64,000 bases of DNA, taken from NCBI GenBank assembly GCA_035048485.1, contig CM068590.1, forward strand, positions 6,888,329-6,952,328. Reading direction: 5' to 3'. The stretch is from Pteria penguin (taxonomy: Eukaryota; Mollusca; Bivalvia; Pterioida; Pteriidae). Below are positions 10,481 through 22,960 of the stretch, one piece after another; within the stretch, counting starts at the first letter, position 1; every line of letters starts with the position of its first letter. The translations under genes were made by a program, and so were the position numbers. The notes under the pieces are model-generated. The model worked only from the letters and a program-made list of their open reading frames with translations. It was not told the origin of the DNA and made no database searches.

Positions 10481-12652
10481 TGTCCTTTCTCTGACAATGG
10501 AGAAATTTGTGTCCTTTCTATGACAAGGAGAAATGTGTGTCCTGTCTCTGACAATGGAGAAATGTGTGTCCTGTCTCTGACAATGGAAAAATGTGTGTCC
10601 TGTCTCTGACAATGGAGAAATGTGTGTCATGTCTATGACAATGGAGAAATGTGTGTACTGTCTCTAACAACGGTAAAAGTCGTGTCTTGTCTCTAAGAAT
10701 GGAAAAATGAGTGTAATGCCTCTGACAGTGGAGAAATGTGTGTCCTGTGTCTGACAATGGAGAAATGTGTGTACTCTGTCTTAAAAGAGAGAAATGTTTG
10801 TCCTGTCTCTGACAATAAGAAATGTGTGTCCTGTCTCAGACAACAGAAAAATGAGTGTCCTGTGTCTGACAATGGAGGAATGTGTATCCTGTCTCTGACA
10901 ATGAGAAATGTGTATCCTGTCTCTGACAATGGAGAAATGTGAGTAATGTCTCTGACAATGAAGAAATGTGTGTCCTGTCTCTGATATGGAGAAAGGTGTG
11001 TCTTGTCTGACAATGGAGTAATGATTGCCCTGTTTTGACAATGGAGAAATGTGTGTCCTGTCTGTGACAATGGAGAAATGTGTGCCCTGTCTCTGACAAT
11101 GGAGAAGTTTGTGTCCTTTCTCTGACAAGGAGAAATGTGTGTGCTGTCTCTGACAATGGAGAAATGTGTGTCCTGTCTCTGACAGTGGAAAAATGTGTGT
11201 CCTGTCTATGACAATGGAGAAATGTGTGTCCTGTCTCTGACAATGGAGAAATATGTGTCATGTCTCTGGAAATGGAGAAATTTGTGTCCTGTCTCTGACC
11301 ATGGAAAAATGAGTGTCCTGTGTCTGACAATGGAGAAATGTGCATCCTGTCTCTGACAATGGAGAAATGTGTACCCTGTCTCTGACAATGGAGAAATGTG
11401 TGTGCTGTCTCTGACAATGGAGAAATTTGTGTGCTTTCTCTGACAAGGAGAAATGTGTGTCCTTTCTTTGACAATGGAGAAATGTGTGTCCTGTGTCTGA
11501 AAATGGAAAAATATGTGTCCTGTCTATGACAATGGAGAAATTTGTGTCCTGTCTCTGACAATGGAGAAATGTGTATCCTGTCTATGACAATGGAGAAATG
11601 CGTATCCTGTCTCTGAGAAGGGAAAATGTGTGTCATGTCCCTGACAATGGAGAAATGTGTGTACTGCCTTTGACAATGGAGAAATGTTTGTCCTGTCTCT
11701 GACAATGAGAAATGTGTGTCCTGTCTCTGGCAATGGAAAAATGAATGTTCTCTGTCTGATAATGGAGAAATGTGTATCTTATCTCTGACAATGGAGAAAT
11801 GTGTATCATGTCTCTCACAATGGAAAAATGTGTGTCCTGTCTCTGACAATGGAGACATTTGATTCCTTTCTCTGACAAGGAGAAATGTGTGTCCTGTCTT
11901 TGACAATGGAGAAATGTGTGTCCTGTCTCTGGCAATGGAGAAATGTGTGTCCTGTCTATGACAATGTAGAAATTTTTATCCTGTCTCTGACAATGGAGAA
12001 ATGTTTATCCTGTCTTGGACAATGGAGAAATGCTTATCCTGTCTGTGACAATGGAGAAATGTCTGTCCTGTCTCTGACAATGGAGAAATGTGTGTCCTGT
12101 TTATGACAATGTAGATTTTTCTGTCCTGTCTCTGACAATGGAGAAATGGTTGTCATGTGCCTGACAATGGCGAAATGTGTGTCCTGTGTCTGACAATAGA
12201 GAAATGTATGTACTGTCTCTTAAAAGAGAGAAATGTGTGTTTTGTGTCTGACAATGGAAAAATATGTGTCCTCTCTCTGACAATGGAGAAATGTATATCC
12301 TGTCTATGACAATGGAGAAATGTGTGTCCTGTCTCTGACAATTGAGAAATGTGTGTCCTGTCCATTACAATGGAGAAATATGTGCCCCTTTTCAGACAAG
12401 GAGAAATGTGTGTACTGTCTTTGACAATGTAGAAATGTGTGTCCTGTTTCTTAAAATGAAGAAATGTGTGTCCTGTCTTTGACAATGAAGAAATATGTGC
12501 CCTATCTCTAACAAAAAAAATGTGTGTCCTGTGCCTGACAATGGAGAAATGTGTATCCTCTCTTTGATAATGGAGAAATGTGTGCCTTGTCTCTGACAAT
12601 AGAGAAATGTATGTACTTTCTCTGATAATGTGGAAATCTGTGTACTGTCTCT

Positions 12653-15600
12653 AACAACGGTAGAAGGCGTGTCTTGTCTCCAAGAATGCAAAAATGAGTG
12701 TAAAGCCTCTGACAGTGGAGAAATGTGTGTCCTGTCTCTGGCAATGGATGGAGAAATGTGTGTCCTGTCTATGACAATGTAGAAATTTTTGTCCTGTCTC
12801 TGACAAAGGAGAAATGTTTATCCTGTCTTTGACAATGGAGAAATGCTTATCCTGTCTTTGACAATGGAGAAATGTGTGTCCTGTCTCTGACAATGGAGAA
12901 ATGTATCTCCTGTCTATGACAATGTAGATTTTTTTGTCCTGTCTCTGACAATGGAGAAATGGTTGTCAGGTCCCTGACAATGGCGAAATGTGTGTCCTGT
13001 GTCTGACAATAGAGAAATGTGTGTACTGTCTCTTAAAAGAGAAATATGTGTTTTGTGTCTGACAATGGAAAAATATGTGTCCTGTCTCTGACAATGGAGA
13101 AATGTGTATCCTGTCTATGACAATGGAGAAATGTGTGTCCTGTCTCTTACAATGTAGAAATGTGTGTTCTGTGTCTTACAATTGAGAAATGTGTGTCCTG
13201 TCCATGACAATGGAGAAATATGTGCCCTTTTTCTGATAATGTAGAAATCTGTCTACTGTCTCTAACAACGGTAGAAGGCATGTCTTGTCTCTAAGAATGC
13301 AAAAATGTGTGTAAAGCCTCTGACAGTGGAGAAATGTGTGTCCTGTCTCTGGCAATGGAGAAATGTGTGCCTTGTCTCTGACAATAGAGAAATGTGTGTA
13401 CTTTCTCTGATAATGTAGAAATCTGTGTGCTTTCTCTGACAATGGAGAAATGTGTGTCCTGTCTCTGAGAATGGAGAAATGTGTGTCCTGTCCCTGACAA
13501 TGGAGAAATGTGTGTCCTGTGATTGAGAATCGAAAACTATGTCCTGTCTCTGAAAACGATTAAAGGCGTGTCATCCTTTTAAGAAAGGAAAAATATATGT
13601 CCTGTCTCTGACAATGGAGAGATGTGTGTCCTGTCTCTGAAAATAGAGAAATGTGTATCCTGCCTCTGACAATGGAGAAATGTGTGTCCTGTCTATGACA
13701 ATGAAGAAATATGTGCCCTGTCTGTAACAATAAAAAATGTGTGTCCTGTGTCTGACAATGGAGAAATGTGTATCCTCTCTTTGTTAATGGAGAAATGTGT
13801 GCGTTGTCTCTGACAATAGAAAAATGTGTGTACTGTCTCTGATAATGTAGAAATCCGTGTGATTTCTCTGACAATGGAGAAATGTGTGTCCTGTCTCTGA
13901 GAATGGAGAAATGTGTGTCCTGTCCCTGACAATGGAGAAATGTGTGTCCTGTGATTGAGAATCGAGAAATATGTGTCCTGTCTCTGACAACGATTAAGGC
14001 GTGTCATCCCTTTAAGAAAGGAAAAATATATGTACTGTCTCTGACAATAGAGAAATGTGTGTACTTTCTCTGATAATGTAGAAATCTGTATACTGTCTCT
14101 AACAACGGTAGAAGGCGTGTCTTGTCTCCAAGAATGCAAAAATGAGTGTAAAGCCTCTGACAGTGGAGAAATATGTGTCCTGTCTCTGGCAATGGAGAAA
14201 TGTGTGTCCTGTCTATGACAATGTAGAAATTTTTGTCCTGTCTCTGAGAAAGGAGAAATGTTTATCCTATCTTTGACAATGGAGAAATGCTTATCCTGTC
14301 TTTGACAATGGAGAAATGTGTGTCCTGTCTCTGACAATGGAGAAATGTATCTCCTGTCTATGACAATGTAGATTTTTTTGTCTTGTCTCTGACAATGGAG
14401 AAATGATTGTCATGTCCCTGACAATGGCGAAATGTGTGTCCTGTGTCTGACAATAGAGAAATGTGTGTACTGTCTCTTAAAAGAGAGAAATGTGTGTTTT
14501 GTGTCTGACAATGGAAAAATATGTGTCCTGTCTCTGACAATGGAGAAATGTGTATCCTGTCTATGACAATGGAGAAATGTGTGTCCTGTCTCTGACAATG
14601 TAGAAATGTGTATTCTGTGTCTTACAATTGAGAAATGTGTGTCCTGTCCATGACAATGGAGAAATATGTGCCCTTTTTCTGATAATGTAGAAATCTGTCT
14701 ACTGCCTCTAACAACGGTAGAAGGTATGTCTTGTCTCTAAGAATGCAAAAATGTGTGTAAAGCCTCTGACAGTGGAGAAATGTGTGTCCTGTCTCTGGCA
14801 ATGGAGAACTGTGTGCCTTGTCTCTGACAATAGAGAAATGTGTGTACTTTCTCTGATAATGTAGAAATCTGTGTGCTTTCTCTGACAATGGAGAAATGTG
14901 TGTCCTGTCTCTGAGAATGGAGAAATGTGTGTCCTGTCCCTGACAATGGAGAAATGTGTGTCCTGTGATTGAGACTCGAAAACTATGTCCTGTCTCTGAA
15001 AACGATTAAAGGCGTGTCATCCTTTTAAGAAAGGAAAAATATATGTCCTGTCTCTGACAATGGAGAGATGTGTGTCCTGTCTCTGAAAATAGAGAAATGT
15101 GTATCCTGCCTCTGACAATGGGGAAATGTGTGTCCTGTCTATGACAATGAAGAAATATGTGCCCTGTCTGTAACAATAAAAAATGTGTGTCCTGTGTCTG
15201 ACAATGGAGAAATGTGTATCCTCTCTTTGTTAATGGAGAAATGTGTGCGTTGTCTCTGACAATAGAAAAATGTGTGTACTGTCTCTGATAATGTAGAAAT
15301 CCGTGTGATTTCTCTGACAATGGAGAAATGTGTGTCCTGTCTCTGAGAATGGTGAAATGTGTGTCCTGTCCCTGACAATGGAGAAATGTGTGTCCTGTTA
15401 TTGAGAATCGAGAAATATGTGTCCTGTCTCTGACAACGATTAAGGCGTGTCATCCCTTTAAGAAAGGAAAAATATATGTACTGTCTCTGACAATAGAGAA
15501 ATGTGTGTACTTTCTCTGATAATGTAGAAATCTGTGTACTGTCTCTAACAACGGTAGAAGGCGTGTCTTGTCTCCAAGAATGCAAAAATGAGTGTAAAGC

Positions 15601-16500
15601 CTCTGACAGTGGAGAAATGTGTGTCCTGTCTCTGGCAATGGAGTAATGTGTGTCCTGTCTATGACAATGTACAAATTTTTGTCCTGTCTCTGACAAAGGA
15701 GAAATGTTTATCCTGTCTTTGACAATGCAGAAATGTGTGTCCTGTCTCTGACAATGGAGAAATGTGTGTCCTGTCTATGACAATGTAGATTTTTTGTCCT
15801 GTCTCTGACAATGGAGAAATGGTTGTCATGTCCCTGACAATGGAGAAATGTGTGTCCTGTGTCTGACAATAGAGAAATGTGTGTACTGTCTCTTAAAAGA
15901 GAGAAATGTGTGTTTTGTGTCTGACAATGTAGAAATGTGTGTTCTGTGTCTTACAATTGAGAAATGTGTGTCCTGTCCATGACAATGGAGAAATATGTGC
16001 CTTGTCTCTGACAATAGAGAAATGTGTGTACTTTCTCTGATAATGTAGAAATCTGTGTGCTTTCTCTGACAATGGAGAAATGTGTGTCCTGTCTCTGAGA
16101 ATGGAGAAATGTGTGTCCTGTCCCTAACAATGGAGAAATGTGTGTCCTGTCTATGACAATGAAGAAATATGTGCCTTGTCTGTAACAATAAAAAATGTGT
16201 GTCCTGTGTCTGACAATGGAGAAATGTGTATCCTCTCTTTGTTAATGGAGAAATGTGTGCGTTGTCTCTGACAATAGAGAAATGTGTGTACTGTCTCTGA
16301 TAATGTAGAAATCCGTGTGATTTCTCTGACAATGGAGAAATGTGTGTCCTGTCTCTGAGAATGGAGAAATGTGTGTCCTGTCCCTGACAATGGAGAAATG
16401 TGTGTCCTGTGATTGAGAATCGAGAAATATGCGTCCTGTCTCTGACAACGATTAAGGCGTGTCATCCCTTTAAGAAAGGAAAAATATATGTACTGTTTCT
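12653..16500. repeat. Higher-order repeat of the satellite, period about 1.447 kb
   Basis: AACAACGG followed by TAGAAGGCGTGTCTTG lies at 12653, 14101 and 15547 (steps 1448 and 1446). A second variant, ATTAAAGGCGTGTCATCC, and its neighbours repeat with the same step (13558 and 15004). The unit is about 50 monomers. The third copy has internal deletions and rearrangement after about 15720. Confidence 0.85.
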
Positions 16501-19500
16501 GACAATTGAGAAATGTGTGTCCTGTCTATGACAATGAAGAAATGTGTGCCCTGTCTGTAACAATAAACAAAGTGTGTCCTGTGTCTGACAATAGAGAAAT
16601 GTGTGTACTGTCTCTTAAAAGAGAGAAATCAGTGTGCTGTCTCCGACAATTGAGAAATGTGTGTCTTGTCTCTGAAAATAGAGAAATGTTTCTCCTGTCT
16701 CTGACAATGGAGAAATGTGTGTCTTGTCTCTTACAATGGAAAAATGAGTGTCCTGTCTCTGAAAATAGAGAAATGTGTGTCCTGTGTCTGACAATGGAGA
16801 GATGTGTGTCCTGTCTCTGACAATGGAGAAATGTGCATCATGTCTCGGACAATGGAGAAATTTGTGTCCTGTCCCTGACAAGGAGAGATGTGTGTCCTGT
16901 GTCTTATAATGGAGAAATGTTTTCCTGTCTCTGGCAATAGAGAAATTTGTGTCCTGCCTCTGAGAACTATGGAAGGAGTGTCTTGCCTTTAAGAATGGAA
17001 AAATGTATGTACTGTCTCTGACAATGGAGAAATGTGTGTCCTGTGTCTGAAAATGGAGAAATTTGTGTCCTGTCTATGACAATGGAGAAATTTGTGTCCT
17101 GTCTCTGACAATGGAGAAATGTGTATCCTGTCTATGAAAATGGAGAAATGCGTATCCTGTATCTGAGAATGGAGAAATGTGTGCCATGTCCCTGACAATG
17201 GAGAAATGTGTGTACTGTCTTTGACAATGGAGAAATGTGTGTTCTGTCTCTGACAATGGAGAAATTTTGGTACTGTCTCTGAGAATCGAGAAATATGTAT
17301 CCTGTCTTTGACAACGATGGTAGGCGTGTCTTGCCTTTAAAAATGGAAAAATGTATGTACTGTCTTAGATATTGGAGAAATGTGTGTCCTGTCTCTGACA
17401 GTGGAGAAAAGTGTGTAGTGTCTCTGACAATGGAAAAATTATTGTCCTGTGTCCGACAATGGAGAAATGTGTATCCTGTCTCTGAGAATGGAGAAATGTG
17501 TGTCCTGTCTCTGAAAATGGAGAAATTTTTGTCCTTTCTCTGACAAAGAGAAATGTGTGTCCTGTCTTTGGTAATTGAGAATGTGGGCCTATGTCTCACA
17601 ATAGAGAAATTGGCGACCTGTCTCTGACAATGGAGAAATGTGTGTCCTGTCTCTGATATGGAGAAATGTGTATCTTGTTTCTGACAATGGAGATCTGTGT
17701 GTCCTGTCTCTGATAATCGAGCAATGTGTGTCCTGTCTCTGAAAATAGAGAAATGTGTTTCCTATCTCTGAGAATTGAGAAATTTGCATCCTGTGTCTGA
17801 CAATGGAAAAATGTGTGTCTTGTCTCTGACAATGGAGAAATGTGTGTACTGTGTCTGACAATCGAGACATGTTTGTACTGTGTCTGACAATGGAGAAATG
17901 TGTGTCCTGTCTCTGACAATGGAGAAATGTGCGTCAAGTCTCTGATAATGGAGAAATTTGTGTCCTGTCTCTGACAAGTAAAAATGTGTGTCCTGTCTCT
18001 GACATCGCTGGAAGGCCTGTCTTGCCTCTAAGAATGGAAAAAAGAGTGTAATGCCTCTGACAATGGGGAAATGTTTGTCCTGTTTCTGACAATGGAGAAA
18101 TATGTGTACTGTCTCTTAAAAGAGAGAAATGTCTGTCCTGTCTTTGAAAATGGAGAAATGTTTGTCCTGTCTCTGACAATGGAAAAATGAGTGTCCTGTG
18201 TCTGATAGTTGAGAAATGTGTATGCTGTCTCTGACAATGGAGAAATGTGTATCCTGTCTCTGACAATAGATAAATGTGTATCCTGTCTCTGACAGTAGAG
18301 AAATGTGTATCCTGTCATTGACAATGGGGAAATGTGTGTCCTGTCTCTGACAATGGATAAATGTGTGTCCTTTCTCTGATAAGGAGAAATGTGTGTCCTG
18401 TCTTTGACAATGGAGAAATGTGTGTCCTGAGTCTGACAATACAGAAATGTGTGTCCTGTCTCTGACAATGGAGACCTTTGTGTCCTGTCTCTAACAATGG
18501 AAAAATGTATATCCTGTCTCTGACAATAATAAAATGCGTGCCTTGACCTTGACAATGGAGAAATGTGTGTACTGTGTCTGACACTGGAGAATTGTGTGTC
18601 CTGTCTCTGACAATGAGAAAGGTGTGTCCTGTCTCTGACAATGGAAAAATGAATGTTCTCTGTCTGACAATGGAGAAATGTGTATCCTGTCTCTGAAAAT
18701 GGAGAAATGTGTATCCTGTCTCTGACATTGGAGAATGTTTATCCAGTTTCTGACAATAGAGAAATGTGCATCCTGTCTGTGACAGTAGAGAAATATGTAT
18801 CCTGTCAATGATAATGGAGAAATGTGTGTCCTGTCTCTGACAATGGAGAAATGTGTGGCATTTCTCTGACAATGGAGAAATGTGTGTCCTGTCTTTGAGA
18901 ATGGAAAAATGTGTGTCATGTCTCTGACAATGGAGAAATTTGTGTCCTTTCTCTGACAATGAGAAATGTGTGTCCTGTCTGTGACAATGGAGAAATGTGT
19001 GTCCTGTCTGTAACAACGGCGGAAGGCGTGACTTGCCTCTAAGAATTAAAAAAGGAGTGTAATGCCTCTGACGATGGAGAAATGTGTGTCCTGTGTCGGA
19101 CAATGGAGAAATATGTGTCCTGCCTCTGACAATGGAGAAATGTGTGTGCTGTCTCTGACAATGGAAAAATGTGTGTCCTGACCCTGACAATGGAAAAATG
19201 TGTGTCCTGACCCTGACAATGGGGAAAGTTGCGCCATGTTTCTGACAACGAGAAATATGTGTACCGTCTCTGACAATGAAGAAACATATGTCCTGTCTGT
19301 AAGAAGTAAAAATCTCTGTCCTTTGTCTGAATATGGAGAAATGTGTATCCTCTCTCTGAAAATAGAGAAATGTGTGCATTGTCTCTGACAATAGAGAAAT
19401 ATGTGTACTGTCTCTGATAATTAATAAATGTGTGTCCTGTCTCTGACAATGGAGAAATGTGTGTAGTGTCTATGACAAAGGAAAAATGAGTGTCCTTTTT

Positions 19501-21873
19501 CCGACAATGGAGAAATGTGTATCTAGTCTCTGACAATGGAGAAATGTGTGTACTGTCTCTGACAATGGAGAAATATGTGTCCTGTCTCTGACAATGGAGA
19601 AATGTGTGTCCTGTCTCTGACAATAGTGAAATGTGTCTCCTGTCTATGACAATGCAGAAATGTGAGTACTATCTTTAACAATGGTGGAAGGCGTGTCTTG
19701 CTTTTAAGAAAGGAGAAATGATTGAAATGCCTCTGGCAATGGAGAAATGTGTATCCTGTCTCTGACAATGCAGAAATGTGTGTTCTGTGTCAGAAATGGA
19801 GAATTGTGTGTACTGTCTCTTAAAAGAGAGAAATGTGTGTCCTGTCTCTGACAACGGAGAAATGTGTGTCCTGTCTCTGAAAAAGATGGAAGGCGTGTCT
19901 TGCCTTTAAGAATGGAAAAATGTATGTACTGTCTCTGACAATGGAGAAATGTGTATCCTGTCTCTGACAATGCAGAAATGTGTGTAGTGTCTCTGACAAT
20001 CGAAAAATGAGTGTCCTTTGTCCGACAATGGGGAAATGTGTATCATGTCTCTGACAATGGAGAAATGTGTGTCCTGTCTCTGACAATGAAGAAATGTGTG
20101 TCCTGCATCTGACAATGGAGAAAAGTGTGTCCTGTCTCTGACAATGGAGAAATTTGTGTCCTTTCTCTGACAAGGAGAAATATGTGTCCTGTCTCGGAGA
20201 ATGGAGAAATGTGTGTCCTGTCTCTGACAATAGAAAAATGTGTGTCCTGTCTCATACAATGGAGAAATGTGTGTCCTGTCTCTGACAATGGAAAAATGTG
20301 TATCCTGTCTCTGACAATAGAGAAATGTGTGTACTGTCTCTGACAATAGAGACATGTGTGTACTGTCTCTAACAACGGTGGAAGGCGTGTCTTGCCTATA
20401 AGAAAGGAAAAATGATTGAAATGCCTCTGGCAAGGGAGAAATGTGTGTCCTGTGTCTGACAATGGAGAAATGTATGTACTGTCTCTTAAAAAGGAGAAAT
20501 GTGTGTCCTGTCTCTGAGAATGGAGAAATGTGTGTCCTGTCTCTGACAATGGAAAAATAAGTGTCCTGTGTTTGATAATGGAGAAATGTATGTACTGTCT
20601 CTTAAAAAAGAGAAATGTGTGTCCTGTCTCTGAAAATAGAGAAATGTGTGTCCTGTCTATGACAATGGAGAAATGTGTGTCCTGTCTCTGACAATGGAGA
20701 AATGTGTATCCTGTCTCTGACAAAGGAGAAATGTGTGTACTGTCTCTGACAATAGAGAAATGTGTGTACTGTCTCTAACAACGGTGGAAGGCGTGTCTTG
20801 CCTCTAAGAAAGGAAAAAAGATTGAAATGCCTCTGGCAAGGGAGAAATGTGTGTTCTGTGTCTGACAATGGAGAAATGTATGTACTGTCTCTTAAAAAAG
20901 AGAGATGTGTGTCCTGTCTCTGACAGTGGAGAAATGTGTGTCCTGTCTGTGAAAATGGAAAAATGAGTGTCCTGTGTCTGACAATGGAGAAATGTATGTA
21001 CTGTCTCTTAAAAAAGAGAAATGTGTGTCCTGTCTCTGACAATGGAGAAATGTGTGTCCTGTCTCTGACAATGATGGAAGGCGTGTCTTGCCTTTAAGAA
21101 TGGAAAAATGTATGTACTGTCTCTGACAATGGAGAAATGTGTGTACTGTCTCTGTCAATGGAGAAATATGTCTCCTGTCTCTGAAAAAACAAGAAATGTG
21201 TGTCCTGGGTCTGACAATGGAGAAATGTGTGTAGTGTCTCAGACAATGGAAAAATGAGTGTCCTTTGTCCGAGAATGGGGAAATGTGTATCCTGTCTCTG
21301 ACAATGGAGAAATGGTTGTACTGTCTCTGACAATGAAGAAATGTGTGTCCTGCATCTGACAATGGAGAACTGTGTGTCCTTTCTCTGACAATATAGAAAT
21401 TTGTGTCCGTTCTCTGACAAGGAGAAATATGTGTCCTGTCGCGGAGAATGCAGAAATGTGTGTCCTGTCTCTGACAATAGAGAAATGTGTGTCCTGTCTA
21501 TGACAATGGAGAAATGTGTGTCCTGTCTCTGACAATAGAGAAATGGGTATCCTGTCTCTGACAATGGAGAAATGTGTGTACTGTCTCTGACAATGGAGAA
21601 ATGTGTGTACTGTCTGTAACAACGGTGGAAGGCGTGTCTTGCCTCTAAGAAAGGAAAATGATTGAAATTCCTCTGGCAAGGGAGAAATGTGTGTCCTGTG
21701 TCTGACAACGGAGAAATGTATGTACTGTCTCTTAAAAAAGAGAAATGTGTGTCCTGTCTCTGACAATGGAGAAATGTGTGTCCTTTCTCTGACAATGGAA
21801 AAATGAGTGTCCTGTGGCTGAAAATGGAGAAATGTGTATCCTGTCTCTCACAATGGAGAAATATGTATCCTGT

Positions 21874-22051
21874 CTCTGACAATGGTTGGTTGGTTCGTTT
21901 ATTGGTGTTTTACGTCGCTTTCAACAATATTTCAGTTATATCGCGACATGGAAACAGGAGGTTACCAACCTTTTAAACACAGTGGCGCAACCCGGTAATC
22001 GAACCCGGATCGTCGGCGCCGCAAGCCAAGCGCTTAACCCTCTGACAATGG
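21874..22051. repeat. Target-site duplication flanking the second SINE
   Basis: CTCTGACAATGG lies at 21874-21885 and again at 22040-22051, on either side of the second SINE. The monomer phase is repeated by 12 bases, which fits a target-site duplication at the same monomer position as the first insertion. Confidence 0.75.
21886..22039 (-). mobile_element. tRNA-derived SINE, 5'-truncated copy
   Basis: Same family and orientation as the element at 6153-6325. The minus-strand 5' end starts inside the A box (GGTTAAGCGC), so the first roughly 20 bases of the tRNA head are missing. The B box reads GGTTCGATTACC, and the body again contains TTGTTGAAAGCGACGTAAAA and ends in ACCAACCAACC. Differences from the first copy are spread through the element. 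The truncation and the differences argue for a separate insertion rather than copying together with the satellite. Confidence 0.88.
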
Positions 22052-22320
22052 AGAAATATGAGTCATCTCTCTGACAATGAAGAAATTTGTGTCTTTCACT
22101 GACAAGGAGAAATGTGTGTCCTGTCTTTGACAACGTAGAAATGTGTGTCTTGTGGCTGACAATGGAGAAATTTGTGTCCTTTCTCTGACAATGAGAAATG
22201 TGTATCCTGTCTCTGACAATAGAGAAATGTGTACACTGTCTCTAACAACGGTGGAAGGCGTGTCTTGCCTCTAAGAATGGAAGAATGAGTGTAATGCCTC
22301 TGACAATAGAGAAATGTGTG

Positions 22321-22960
22321 TCCTGTCTCTGACAATGGAAAAATAAGTGTCCTGTGTCTGACAATGGAGAAATGTATATCCTGTCTATAACAATGGAGAA
22401 GTGTTTGTCCTGTCTCTGACAATGGAGAAATGTGTGTCCTGTGTCTTATAATGGAGTATTGTGTGTCCTGTCTCTGAAAATAACGAAATGTGTGTCCTGT
22501 CTCTGAGACTGGAGAAATTTGTGTCATGTCTCTGACAATGGAGAAATATGTGCCTTGTCTCTGACAATGAAGAAATGTGTGTACTGTGTCCGACAATGGA
22601 GAAATGTGTATCCTGTCTCTGACAATGGAGAAATGTGTGTCCTGTCTCTGACAATGGAAAAATAAGTGTCCTGTGTCTGACAATGGAGAAATGTATATCC
22701 TGTCTATAACAATGGAGAAGTGTTTGTCCTGTCTCTGACAATGGAGAAATGTGTGTCCTGTGTCTTATAATGGAGTATTGTGTGTCCTGTCTCTGAAAAT
22801 AGAGAAATGTGTGTCCTGTCTCTGAGACTGGAGAAATTTGTGTCATGTCTCTGACAATGGAGAAATATGTGCCTTGTCTCTGACAATGAAGAAATGTGTG
22901 TACTGTGTCGGACAATGGAGAAATGTGTATCCTGTCTTTGACAATTGAGAATGTGTGCCC
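22321..22960. repeat. Local tandem duplication of 11 monomers (320 bp)
   Basis: The block starting at 22321 recurs at 22641 in the same order (AAAAATAAGTGTCCTG, TATATCCTGTCTATAACAATGG, GAAGTGTTTGTCC, then GGAGTATTGTGTG and GAGACTGGAG variants). The step is 320 bases and only a few substitutions separate the copies. Confidence 0.85.
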
